A stretch of 64,000 bases of DNA from Lagopus muta (taxonomy: Eukaryota; Chordata; Aves; Galliformes; Phasianidae): NCBI RefSeq assembly GCF_023343835.1, contig NC_064442.1, positions 19,454,501 through 19,518,500 of the forward strand. The letters are read 5' to 3'. Shown piece by piece: positions 34,600 to 58,185 of the stretch. The notes under the pieces are model-generated. The model was not told the DNA's origin. It worked only from the letters and a program-made list of their open reading frames with translations, and ran no database searches. Numbering within the stretch: the first letter of the stretch is position 1; each line of letters begins with the position of its first letter. The position numbers were made by a program, and so were the translations under genes.

Positions 34600-34930
34600 C
34601 TCGGTGGGCAGCAGAGCCCCTCGAGCACTCCCAGGACTCGGGACCCCAGAACAACATCCACTACTCAGGAGCCCCCTGGGCACCCCCAGCGCCCCAGCAC
34701 CAACCTGGTGGCACTCCGCCAGACCCCGAGCGCGGCCACTCGCTGCCGCCTCGTCCCCCACGCCTCGTCCCCGCACTCACACTCCGTCCCGCAGCGCCCG
34801 ACCCGGCCCCGCAGTTATCCATTAACCGCTCGGTCCAAAGAGCTGTGCCCGGCGCCCGGCCCTGGAGCACCCGCAACAGCACCGCAGGGATCCTCCCGCC
34901 CCGCTAAAATAAAATAAAATAAAAATCACA
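34600..34930 (-). promoter_or_regulatory. SLC28A2: GC-rich 5' region of SLC28A, possible non-coding first exon and promoter
   Basis: The segment is CpG-rich and lies 0.8-1.1 kb upstream of the coding exon. On the minus strand a consensus-like donor (CGGAGT|GTGAGT) occurs near 34,785-34,795 after a GC-rich leader, so a non-coding first exon could end there. A short (AAAAT)n microsatellite (34,905-34,926) and a GCGGGGCGGG GC box lie just upstream in the gene sense. No TSS can be fixed from sequence. Confidence 0.35.
34905..34926. repeat. (AAAAT)n microsatellite
   Basis: About four units of AAAAT in tandem mark the edge of the GC-rich zone upstream of the transporter gene. Confidence 0.8.
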
Positions 34931-35280
34931 AACCAAAAAACACTGCAAGAAGAAATAAAGCTGGGGAAACGCCGCAGCGGTGCAAAACCGTACAGTGGAA
35001 AGGGACGTGGTGGTGCAAAGCTGCACGGCGCAGATGGATGCGGGACGGACGCGAGCGAAGTCGGGCACCATTTGTTCGGCGTGAGCGCAACGAGCAGCGC
35101 TGTGCGGTGCCCGGGGGTCGCGCGCCACGCTGCCGCAGCACGGCGGGTTCGGCCACGCGCTGCCGGACGCGCGGAGCCGTGAGGGCCCGCAGGCCGGGCC
35201 GAAGACGCCGCGCAGTTCCCCCGTCCTGAGCGCCGAGCCCGCCTGCATCCCTTAAGAGCGCCGCTGGCGTCGAGTGCGCC

Positions 35281-35405
35281 CAGAGCTCCGGTAGCGCGCC
35301 GTGATCGTATAGTGGTTAGTACTCTGCGTTGTGGCCGCAGCAACCTCGGTTCGAATCCGAGTCACGGCATCGCCTCCGCACGGCGGTACCACGGCACACG
35401 GGCTC
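35281..35405. repeat. Left arm of a 125-bp inverted repeat carrying tRNA-His
   Basis: The 125 bases are the reverse complement of 35,762-35,886 with one mismatch seen by eye (T at 35,287). The arm includes 17 bp of 5' flank, the whole tRNA gene and 36 bp of 3' flank, so the repeat is larger than the tRNA itself. Confidence 0.93.
35298..35369 (+). tRNA. tRNA-His (GTG)
   Basis: A 72-nt cloverleaf with acceptor stem GCCGTGA/TCACGGC, D-loop box A (TAGTGGTTAGTACTCTG), anticodon stem CTGCG/CGCAG with anticodon GTG at 35,331-35,333, T-arm box B (GGTTCGAATCC) and discriminator A. Eukaryotic tRNA-His gains its extra 5' G after transcription, so its absence in the gene is expected. No intron. The first T4 tract is about 40 bp downstream (35,409-35,412), followed by T6, so the 3' trailer would be unusually long. 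Confidence 0.97.
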
Positions 35406-35539
35406 CTGTTTTCTTTTTTGTCGTGGATCCCACGCTCGCTGCCTGCTCGTGTCAATTTTTTTAATGTCATTCTCTCCTTTCTCGCAGCGGCTCCTGCATT
35501 CCCACCAGCTGCGGCTCTCGGCAGTCGCTGTTCCGGGTA

Positions 35540-35760
35540 AAAAGGGAAGAAAAAAAGAAAAGAGAAAAAAGAAAAAAAGAAAAAGCAGCAAAAGAGGAAA
35601 ATGATGGGAAAAGAAAGAAAATTTTTAAAAAAGGGGGAAAAAAGAAGAAACAAAGAAAGAAGAAGAAAATTAGATAAGAAACAGAAGGAAAAAAAAAAAA
35701 GCAGGAACTAGATAAGGAAAAGAGAAAAAAAGAGGAGAAAATAAGAGGGAAAAAGAGACG
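35540..35760. repeat. Purine-rich spacer (A/G tract) between the tRNA-His genes
   Basis: About 220 bp made almost entirely of A and G on the plus strand, with degenerate GAAAA, GAAGAA and TAGATAAG words. Long polypurine/polypyrimidine tracts can form triplex structures; here it sits as the loop of the tRNA inverted repeat. Homopolymer-rich sequence may also be misassembled. Confidence 0.85.
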
Positions 35761-35761
35761 C

Positions 35762-35886
35762 GAGCCCGTGTGCCGTGGTACCGCCGTGCGGAGGCGATGC
35801 CGTGACTCGGATTCGAACCGAGGTTGCTGCGGCCACAACGCAGAGTACTAACCACTATACGATCACGGCGCGCTACCGGGGCTCTG
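35762..35886. repeat. Right arm of the 125-bp inverted repeat carrying tRNA-His
   Basis: Reverse complement of 35,281-35,405 with a single mismatch. With the left arm and a 356-bp spacer it forms a head-facing palindrome-like structure. Confidence 0.93.
35798..35869 (-). tRNA. tRNA-His (GTG), inverted copy
   Basis: Same 72-nt sequence as the plus-strand gene, on the minus strand, with box A, box B, anticodon GTG and discriminator A all intact. The two genes point at each other. On the minus strand the first T5 tract (35,750-35,754 read as T) is about 43 bp beyond the gene, again a long trailer. Confidence 0.97.
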
Positions 35887-35937
35887 CAGCACAGCCCTCT
35901 CTGCACAGCTCTTACGGCTGAGCCGGGCTGATCTCAC

Positions 35938-36045
35938 TGTGACGTCATCGCCCCGCCCCCGCCCCGCGCTGCTTTGACAGGGGAGGGTCGCGCGCCGTCT
36001 CCATGGCGATGCAGGGTGAATGGCAGCTCCATCCGCCAATCGGCT
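35938..36045. promoter_or_regulatory. CRE, GC-box and CCAAT cluster (CpG promoter core)
   Basis: Within 100 bp there is a full CRE (TGACGTCA, 35,940-35,947), adjoining GC boxes (CCCCGCCCCCGCCCCGC, 35,951-35,967) and a CCAAT box (36,036-36,040), all in CpG-rich sequence. Such clusters are typical of active CpG-island promoters. It lies 70 bp outside the tRNA repeat. It could serve a distal first exon of SLC28A (minus), a plus-strand non-coding transcript (an AATAAA occurs near 36,294), or both. Confidence 0.45.
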
Positions 36046-36429
36046 GCGGGCCCCTGTGCCGCGGGACCCGGCCTGACCCTTCGCGGCTATGAGCACTCTG
36101 TATCCTGCTGCCAATTCTGCTCCGCATCTCGCCTGCTCTCAGCCCCAAGAGCTCGGAGGTGCGGACGAATGTGCGATGGGCATTTCCTGACCGCCCTTCG
36201 CCTGCATCCATCTCTTCCTTCCCTCGGCCCCTTGGTGTCTGTGCTCTGGGAGGTGCTCTGCAGGACGCCGACCCGGCAGCGCTGGGTCTGACGAATAAAA
36301 CGCACTTTGGGGTATCCCAGAATGGGGCCCCAGCGCAGGAAGGGTGCGGAGCTGCTGGAGTGGGGCAGAGGAGGCACGGAGATGCTGCGAGGGCTACAGG
36401 ACGATACAGGAGGACCAAGTTTTTACATG

Positions 36430-36676
36430 AGCAGATAGAGATAGGTCAGGGGAATGGCTTTAGGCTAAAAGTGGGAAATGTAGGTGAGACATTAAGAAGA
36501 AATTTTTTACTCAGAGGGTGGGGAGGCACCAGAACAAGTTGCCCAAAGAGCTGTGGTTGTCCCATGGAGCCCCGGGCAGCCTGAAGGGTGGCAATCAGTT
36601 CAGGGCAGATGGGGTTGGAACTGGGTGACTTTTAAGGTCCCTTCTAACCTAAGCCGTTTTATGATTCTGTGATTCT
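36430..36676 (+). mobile_element. CR1 LINE 3' end fragment
   Basis: The segment follows the 3' part of avian CR1: a GGGGAATGGCTTTAGGCTAA block, AAGAAGAAATTTTTTACTCA, GGTTGGAACTGGGTGACTTT, a CCCTTCTAACCTAAGCC block, and the terminal TTATGATTCTGTGATTCT. It is 5'-truncated and diverged, with no reading frame of its own. Confidence 0.85.
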
Positions 36677-38169
36677 CAGGCTGAGCTCAGTGCCCACCAT
36701 AGCCTTGATCCCGGTTCTTAGCCCAGTATGGTGTTCACCTGGCTGTGTACTGGCCTCTGTGGAGCTGGTTTCTCTTTAGGTAGGCATGATGGGGCTCATG
36801 CTTTGGATGCTTAGCCATCGGAATAGCAATGACCTCAGCTGCTGGAACAGGAACCGTGGAGATAAACATTGTGGTGATAAGGAGGAACTGGCCTAACATG
36901 GAAGAGAGCAGAGAGGTGGCAAGTGGATGCAGAGATAAAAGTTCTGAGGGCCTGGCTGGTGTGTAAAGAGGAGGCTTGGAGCTGCTGTCATCCATCACCG
37001 GCATTGCTGACCCTGTCCCAGCACTGCTTCCTACCAATGGACTGCTTTTCCCCGATGAGATTTGGATGTGATTTTTCCTAACTGAAATCACACCAGGTTT
37101 TCAGGACCCCAGCAGCCTTTTCCTGCTTCATGGTTTTGCCCACAAGGTGTTTCTGATAGTTTGGACCTGCAAGGATGTGTTGGGGAGAAGGGATGCGTAG
37201 TATTAGTATCAGTATCTGTCCATCTTCTGGGTGGTCTGATCCCTTTGGGTTCTGCTCAGCACCTGGGCTGAACAGGATGCTGAGCTCCTGTGCTCTTCAC
37301 CCTGTTTCCCCTGGTGGCTTTCCTCCTAGCCTATAGGTTGTTCAATGGGGTTGTACAAGTGCCTGCTGGGGCAGCAAGGCAGAGAGTGCAGCCACTTCAT
37401 GGCACACACATAAATCTTGCAGCTGGCACAGGGACAGGAGCAATTCATCACTGTGCTGCTGTCTTAGCTGCTCAGCCCCTTGAGCAGCCTCTCCAGCTGT
37501 TCCCTCAACAGGGCACCTGCAGCCTCATTTCTCCATCTCAGGCAGGCAGAGACATCCCCACTGCTGCCTCTTTTGGTCCTGGTGCTGTCTTGGGTTCCTA
37601 AAACATCCCTGGGAAAGGTGCTGCTATCTACAAGGCCAGGATGGATGCTTACAGCTGCAAGCAGGCACTCTGGATTTTACTGGTGATACAAAACTCTGCA
37701 CTCACACAGGCCAGCACTCTCATACTTGGAGTCCATAAATGCAGCTTGAAATTTGCTCTGCTGCTGCCAGCCCACCTTCTTTCCTGAGGAAATCAGAGTA
37801 TCTCCACTGACTTCTACCACCCGGCCCTATATCCCACGTTTCCATACCTATGGGCACTGCTGGGCAGGATGCAAAAGCAAGGAGAATGGTCTGGGTTGAT
37901 ATTAGAAGAAAAAGTTAAGGCGGGATCTGGGGCAAAGGAAAGCACATCTGAGTTTTGTGGGATGGTACAAGCAACATGACCGGGCTCTGGCCCTTCCATG
38001 CTTCCCCCCATCCTCTTCTACCTCATGATATCGAGGCTTTTGTTCCCTAGAGTTGATAATATCTGCATGTTAGATCTGATTGCTCTCAGAAATTCTTGTT
38101 TGTATCATTTATATTTGTTTCAGGCAAAGATTACGTGTTTGACATGATCAGGACTCTTTTTCTGGCTGT
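36677..38169. other. Intergenic sequence
   Basis: No coding exon or RNA gene recognised. A 118-codon minus-strand ORF (36,735-37,091) has a hydrophobic stretch but no family match that I know, no flanking splice signals of note and no neighbour to join. Confidence 0.5.
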
Positions 38170-38278
38170 TAAAATCCATCTGGACATGCACCTGGGCAGT
38201 GCTTTAGGAGTCCTGCTTGTGCAGGAGGTTGGACCTGGTGGACCCCAGAGGTCTCTTCCAACCTCAACTGTTCTGTGA
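38170..38278 (+). mobile_element. CR1 LINE 3' tail fragment
   Basis: Starts with the CR1 words CATCTGGACATGCACCTGGG, continues with GGAGGTTGGACCTGGTGGAC and GAGGTCTCTTCCAACCTCAA, and stops at a TTCTGTGA end. About 110 bp of CR1 3' UTR remains. Confidence 0.8.
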
Positions 38279-40544
38279 CGTATGCCAAGGACTGAAGGAT
38301 AAGCACTCAAGCTTTTCTTGACACGAATTTTCAGCTGTGACACTCTCAAGAGGCTTTATGAGCCCACAGCAGGGCATAAGATTTTGTTCTCTTGGTTCTT
38401 TTCCCCATCTGCCAGCACTACTTGGGGCAAACATACAGGTTATAACAGGCGGATTTTGCGCTTTTTTTTGTGTATTCTGGGATCTCCTTGCCTGGCTCTG
38501 ACTTCAGACAGAAAGGAAAATGGTGCCCAAAACGCATGGAGCAGAGATTCCCTAAAGCTGTCACTTCTGACCTGCAGGGATCACAAAGCGCACTGAGCCC
38601 TTTCCTGGTAGGTCCAGCATCCAGCTGGAGATGGGATGCGATGCAATACCCCAGGGAGAGTGAGCTGTGCCCCTGCATTATATAGATGCTGCCACATGTC
38701 TGTCTGCTTGGCTCCAGCTGCCAGCCCGAGCTCTTGCTCTGCCTTTGTCTGCACTGCAAGTGGGAGCCTCCTCCTGCAGCAGAGATGTACAGCCTGCACA
38801 CAGCCACCTCTTCACCTCTCGTTGTGGTGCTGAGAGGGCAGAAAACAGGCAGGCACCTGCTGCCTGGCAGCCTGCCCTGCGCTCACCTCCCTGCCACCTG
38901 AATTCCCCTCAGAGTTCACCTTCATTTTCTGCCTTTTGGAAACATGGGACTGGACTGTTGGCAAAATCACCTGCATGGGGGGAATGGTCCCTGTTTTGCC
39001 CTTGTGCACCATGCCCATCCCTGATGGCTGATGACAGCCCTTTGAAGAGATACGAGGAAGATGCCAGAGGTAGTTCACAGCCCCTAGCCAATATAAAGTC
39101 AGGGAGCATCTGTGTGCAGATGGATTCAGTTCTATGAGCGCGGCCACTGCAGCTGGATTAATCAAGCCCCCATTAATACTTTCTGGGGTGCTCGGGTTCC
39201 CTGGCAGCTCCTGAGCACTGTCCTCTGTCTGGCTTATCATGCTGATTGAGCTGCATATGCTCTACCTCCTTAGTTTGCCCTGCCTCGGATCGATGAGTGC
39301 AGGCAGCTCCAATCAATTCCACTTTACCACTTGCTATCAGGTTCAGATCCACGCTCTCCCAGCTGGTCCCAGCTTTCTTTGTTCATCCAGGAGTGGAATT
39401 TGGGCAGCCCATCCCACTTGAAGACTGCTGTGCCTTTGCAGAGCTAATTCTGCAAATGCAGCTGTTCCTCCCTGCCCTCCCTGCCACCCTCAGGACCTTG
39501 TGCTGAAGGGCCCAAATTTGTGCCAGGACTCAGAGCATCCAAGTGTCAGAGTGGCTGGTAGTGTGAGAGTAGGTGGCTGGGTGAGGCCGTGAGATCTGCA
39601 TGGTGGTTGTTGCCACTGAACTGGCATCTGCCAAGAGGTTTTCCTGTCACAAGCCTGGTTTTGCTGGGGAAAAGGCAGCTGGCAGCTGCAGAATGCTCCC
39701 ATGGCTTGGCTTCCCAACCCCGCCGGCAGCAAACACAGCTGCAGATCTCAGGGGCTTGAGCCCCTACATGATGATTTTACAGGAAAACAATAATGTCAAA
39801 GAGTTTACATAGAGGATGTTCAGAAATTTCCCTCGGACCCACACCTTGTGACGAGAGAAGTGTTATGCACTCTGCCCGCTGCTCCTGATGCCATCTTTCT
39901 CTTGCCTTTCTCACTCAGCTCTCTTGCTGGCCAGTTTCCAGGGTGCAGCGCCCGGATTTGTGGAAATGAAATTTCCCCATGGCTCTCCACACCTCGTCCA
40001 GTGTTAGCAAAATAACGGGGCACACCAGATCACAGCTGTGGAGCTCACAGCCGTGGATGTGCTGGGGGCTGTCTGCGCTGCGAGCAGGGGCGGTGAAGGT
40101 GCGTGGTGGGTGAGAGCAATGTGCCTTGCTGGCAGATGTCTGTCAATGAGTTGTCAACACTTCTTCTGGTCAATTAGAATCGTTTCAATGATATTATCAA
40201 CTGCTTAATGATTTATTTTGACAGGAAGTTCGGGGCGCTTCAAGAAACGTCTGAACAGATCTGCTCCACTTTCTAAATGTGCGTGCTTTGGGCATATCCT
40301 GCGTGCCTGGACAGACAGCATCTGAGTGGCCTGAATGCACTTAGAAAACCTGAGTCTGTATTGCTTGTGTGAGCATAGATGCAGAGATGTCTGCGTTATG
40401 CTGCTTTGGAGGAGCAATGCATCTGATCAGATGTGGTGTGGGCCCATATTGTCTGCTGCCTTCCCCCAACAAATATCTTGGTCTAAATACAAAGACTTGC
40501 AGGATTGAAAGCTTTCTTTCTGCAGGTTTGTCTCATTTTGTTCT
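38279..40544. other. Intergenic sequence
   Basis: No exon, RNA gene or repeat recognised. An AT-richer segment at about 40,135-40,235 carries TGTCAA/TGACAG words and is noted as a possible conserved non-coding element. Confidence 0.5.
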
Positions 40545-41987
40545 TAAACCCGGATTTCCCGGATGACTGGAGGAAGGGTCACGTCACTCCCATATACAAG
40601 AAGGGGAGCAGGGAGGACCCGGGGAACTACAGGCCGGTGAGTCTCACCTCCGTGCCTGGGAAGATCATGGAACAGATCCTCCTGGACAACATGCTCGGTC
40701 ACATAAAGAATGAGCATGTGATCCGAGACAGCCAGCACGGCTTCACCAAAGGAAGGTCATGCCTAACTAATCTTGTGGCCTTCTATGATGGAGTGACGGC
40801 ATTGGTGGACAAAGGGAAGGCGACCGATGTCATTTACCTGGACCTGAGCAAGGCCTTTGATATGGTCCCCCACCACATCCTCATCTCCAAATTGGAGGGA
40901 AGTGGATTTGATGGGTGGACGACCCGATGGATAAGCAATTGGTTGAAAGGCCGCAGACAGAGAGAGGGTGGTGGTCAATGGCTCTATGTCCAGGTGGAGG
41001 CCGGTAACAAGTGGTGTCCCCCAAGGGTCTGTCTTGGGACCGGTGCTCTTTAACATCTTTATTAATGACATCGATGAGGGAATTGAGTGCACCCTCAGCA
41101 AGTTTGCTGACGACACCAAGCTGAGTGGTGCGGTTGATACGGTGGAAGGAAGGGATGCCATTCAGAGGGACCTCGACAGGCTGGAGGGCTGGGCTCGGGT
41201 GAACCTAATGAGGTTCAACACAGCAAAGTGCAGGGTTTTGCATTTGGGCCGGAAGAACCCCAGGCACCTGTACAGGCTGGGAGGAGCGGTCCTTGAGAGC
41301 AGCTCGGCAGAAAAGGACCTGGGGGTCCTGATGGACGAGAGACTGAACATGAGCCAGCAGTGCGCTCTGGCAGCTCGAAAGGCAAATGGGATCCTGGGCT
41401 CCATCAGGAGAGGGGTGGTCAGCAGGGACAGGGAGGTGATTGTCCCTCTCTACTCGGCTCTTGTGAGGCCCCATCTGGAGTCCTGTGTCCAGGTGTGGAG
41501 CCCTCAGTATAAGAACATAGAGATTTTGGAAAGGGTCCAGAGGAGGGCGACTAAGATGATCAGGGGGCCTCCCCTATGAGGACAGGCTGAGGGAGTTGGG
41601 CTTGTTCAGCCTGGAGAAGAGAAGGCTGCGGGGTGACCTCATTGCAGCCTATCAATACCTGAAGGGAACCTACACCCAGGAGGGGAGTAAACTCTTCAAA
41701 AGGGCTGACAATAGCAGGACTAGGGGAAATGGATCCAAGTTGAAGGAGGGAAGACTTAGGTTGGATGTTAGGGGGAAGTTCTTTACTAGGAGAGTGGTTA
41801 GGCCCTGAAACAGGCTGCCCAGGGAGGTTGTGGATGCCCCGTCCTTGGACGTGTTTAAGGCCAGGTTGGACGGGGTCCTGGGCAACCTGATCTGAATGTG
41901 TATGTTTGGTGGCCCTGCTAGGCAGGGGGGTTGGAACTACATGATCCTTGGGGTCCCTTCCAACCCGGGTGATTCTGTGATTCTGTA
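40545..41987 (+). mobile_element. CR1 LINE, 5'-truncated copy with reverse transcriptase region
   Basis: The copy opens in the RT domain ([35 protein letters not shown]) and keeps [40 protein letters not shown] and the catalytic FADD in [10 protein letters not shown] near 41,103. It continues through [11 protein letters not shown] and [14 protein letters not shown] to the CR1 3' UTR and the tail GATTCTGTGATTCTGTAA. Two frame breaks are seen, one near 40,960-40,975 (before [12 protein letters not shown]) and one near 41,570 (after KMIRG); the endonuclease half is missing. CR1 elements are the dominant avian LINEs and are usually 5'-truncated. The fairly intact frame suggests moderate age. Confidence 0.95.
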
Positions 41988-44900
41988 AACTATGCAGGAT
42001 CTGCAGCAGCCCATGGAAGGAGGGCAGCTGAGTGCAGACTCATCTCCTCATGCTTACCCTTCATCTTCCACTCTCTCCCCACTCCCCTGAGCTGTGCAGG
42101 TCTCTGCGCAGTTTCCACATTTTTCTCTTTTCTATGCCAGAGAGCCTCAATCCATCACACAGCCCACGTGTGGAACCTTGGATCATCCTGCTGGCCTTCT
42201 CTGCACATTTTCCTGTTTTGCTGTACTCTTGGAAGGGGAGGACCAGGACCACACGAGGGGAGCTGGGTCTGATCCAGAGAACAGTGATGTCTCTGACGCA
42301 TTCTCTACCTTTTCCTAACCCTTCCCAAATCAGTTTTGGCTGAGAAGTTTTGCAGTTTTGGCCTCCACTGAGTGCTGAGGGGATATTTTCACGGCTGTCA
42401 GAGCTCCTGGCCTCAGAGCCCATCACTTTAGACATTGAGGTCAGGCTTGGTTTCCCCACGTGTGTCACTTCACTGACACTGGCTTTCATCTTGCTTTATT
42501 GCCAAGCTGCTCAAGCTCTCAAAAGTCCTCCTGCCATTCTTAGCACTCATCTGCAGTACCCAGAATAATTCAGTATTATTAGCAGATTGTGTCACTTCTC
42601 CACTGATCTATTGTCAGCGGATCGGCTCATGGACATGCAGGTGACCTCTCAGTTGGATCTCTCTCAGGCGCCTGCTGCTTTTTCCTTGAAAGCCACTAGC
42701 TTTGGAAGAAATAAACCTCCTTTAAAAGAGCTGTGCTGACTCTTCCCCAGTATGTCATATTTACCCATCTGTCCCCTAACGATGCCAGTTTCCTGCTCCT
42801 TATGCCAGTTTTTGTTCATTTGCAGAGAACAGATGTGTCATTTATCAGTCTGTGGCTCCCTGGCTGCCTCTTGGAAGCACTTTTGGTGTTGCAGCTTCCC
42901 TCTCCCAGTCCTCGTGTCCCCTGCTGTACCAAGAGCTCAGGAGAAGCTCTGCATGGCCAGTGAATATACAGTCATCTCTGCTGTATAGGGTGGCTCCAAG
43001 GACAGAAGGAGCTGGAAGTACTACAGACATTCATGGGCTTTGATTCAAAACTGTGGAAGAAGCACCTGAAGGTTCACAGGACCACATGCCCCCCTGCAAT
43101 GCAGGGAGGTGCTGGTCTCAGTGCCTGACGCAAGTGATGATGGTGGCCCCACATCACCTGTGGGTGAATCCTCTTCTTGTGCCTCCTCCAGAGCACGCAG
43201 GGGCAGAGATGTTCCCCTTTGAGTCACCAAAATCCTACAGCCATGAACTGGACACCAAGCCCAGGCTTCTGTTGCCTGTGGAACCTGCAGAATGCTGGAC
43301 TGCAGCCACTTTAACTGGAAAGGCACCAAGTGAGCCACAGGGACCATGCAGCCTGTGCCCTTCCAGACCCAGACAAGGTCCCATGTCCTGTTTTTGGCCT
43401 AGGAACCAGAACAGGGCTCCCATCCCCAGCTGCAGATGAGCCTAAGGAGCGCTCAGACCGGCTGAAGCAGCTCCTCCCATCAGCCAGGAGGGCACATGAG
43501 GGCTGAGGGCATGCACAGGGCTGGAGGGGGCCCAGAAGGCTTTACCTGGCTTTCTCTTCCTGGTGCATGCTTCAACCTGCTTGGGAAGCATTTACACAGG
43601 AAATGATGAGAGAAAGGGCTGTGCTGTGAGCCCCGACCCAAAGGCAACAGGGAAGAGCTCCTGGATCCTCTTGAGATGGAGGCAGATGGCAGAAAACAGA
43701 GGATGGGAGCAGAGCTCCCACCAAGACCTTGCTAAGATGCCTTCCCATCTCACCTCTTTTAGTACCCTGTGAGCCAAACATCACTTCTGCGCCACCGTGA
43801 AGTGCTCACCTCCCAGCCAAAGGCTGCAAATGGTGACTCCACTGCCATCTTCCCTGGGGCCCAAGGCAGCATCCTGCCAGGCGCTCCTTGCCGTGGCTGC
43901 ATGAGGGAGCAGACAAAATGTTGAGTCTGGCACACACGCATGCTCCTGGTCCTCTCCCATCCGTCAGCTCTGTGCCCCTTGCCAAGTCCTGCACGAGCAA
44001 CACTACATGACAGCCATCTGTCACAGGGCCTGGCCACGTGGCCTCGCAGATGGAGTGGCATCAAGGCCACGGATGTGGCACCAGGGCTGATCGCTGTGGT
44101 GCAGGCATCAACCCTGCATCCCAACATGCATCAGAGACAATGGATACAAACACTTTGGGCATTGGAGCAAGATCAGCTGCAGCGAGACGCAGATGGAGCT
44201 CAGCTTTGGCAGTGCAAATGCAGAAATCTGTAGCTGCTTCTTAGAGCCACACACTGCCAAGAATGGAGAGATGTTGCCTGTGTCTTGTCACAACTGCAGA
44301 AAAAATACGAGCAGCCCGCGCCTGTGCTGAGCCATGTGGGGTGCAGAGCTCAGAGCCCCCTTCAGATCTCTCCCAGCGTCTCCTGAGGGGCTCCCAGCCA
44401 GCTCTGCCCTCCTCACCCCACACACTGTGCTGCTGTCGAGCTGCTCTGGGCTCCTCCCTTAAGAAGGGGAAGCCAACACTGCTCAAAGCTGAAGGCTCAG
44501 GTGGATTCCGGGATGTTCCTCTGTGATGCCCCTGCGGCCACCTCACCAAGGAGAGATGCAGCAGGGTAGGATGGGAAGGAACAGCCACTATCATTCCTCC
44601 AGCATGGTGCTATTTTTAAAAAAGCAGCCGTCGCAAGCTGGTCCCTCCTTGGCCACCTCCCAGAGGATGCGGAGTGCATGCTTTGCCAGCCTGAGGACTG
44701 AATGAGAGCCACTGGTGGCAGATGTTGCTGAACATCCTCCTTGGCTACTGACAGGCAGTGGAAGCGCTGTCACTCATGTGCCATCAGCTCTGAATCCTGC
44801 TTCATTCCCACTGCTGGACAGACAGATTGAGAACCTCTGTTGTTTTTGTATTGTAATAACTATTTCATCATCTCCATTGGCCAGGATTTAGCGAGTGCCT

Positions 44901-45180
44901 GACCTCAAATGCTTTGAGCCTTGCGCTCAACCTGTGTGTGGCAGGCAGCTTTTCTCCTCCTGAAGTCTTTTGTATCCCATATTCTCTGAATGCAGATACA
45001 ATCTGAATTTCCTAATGTGGATTGTTGGGTGCTGTCTGGTTGGGGATCTGGCGGGGTTTCTATGCTAGAAGCAAGCAGTGTGCGCTACTGCTATCCAAAC
45101 AGCCTCTCCAGAGAACGGGCACCACTCAGCGCAGCCTTCCCATACAATTCAAGCTGCTCCCACTTCTCCTTCTCCTCCTC
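41988..45180. other. Intergenic sequence upstream of SHF
   Basis: No coding exon, RNA gene or interspersed repeat recognised between the CR1 3' end and the SHF CpG island. ORFs here are short, overlap on both strands and show no domain. Confidence 0.5.
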
Positions 45181-45625
45181 TCTCTCCCGCGCCGAGGAGA
45201 GCGGGGGCAAACCGGGGGGAAGCAGCCAGCCCCGGGAGCAGCCCGCGGCGCCAAGGCAGGCCGGGTGGCGGCGGGGCGGGCCCCGCGGAGGGCGGGCCGG
45301 GCGGCGGGGGTGCGGGGCGGACCCGGGGGAAGCGGGCGGGGCGCGGTGGGAGCCGGGCTCGGGGAGCGGAGGGGGGGGGGGGAGCCGGGAGCGCAGCTCG
45401 GAGCCCCGCTCGGAGCAGTCGGCGCCGCGGCTCCGGCAGGTGGCACTGGCCGCCTCCCTCGGCCGCCTCCCCCGCTCCCCCCCCGGCCCGGTCTCCGCTG
45501 CCGCGCTCAGTCCGCCGGCGCCGATGCTGCTGAGCGGAGCGGCGGCCGGCTCGGAGCGCGGCGGCGGGGCCGGGGCCGGGGCTGAGGCCGGGGCGGGCGG
45601 CGGAGCTCCGCAGTGCGTGGGCACC

Positions 45626-58185
<12,560 letters not shown>

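Noticed and set aside
36735-37091. 118-codon minus-strand frame with a hydrophobic stretch (LGQFLLITTMFISTVPVP)
   Set aside because: No known family, no start context or neighbouring exons; likely a chance frame in intergenic DNA.
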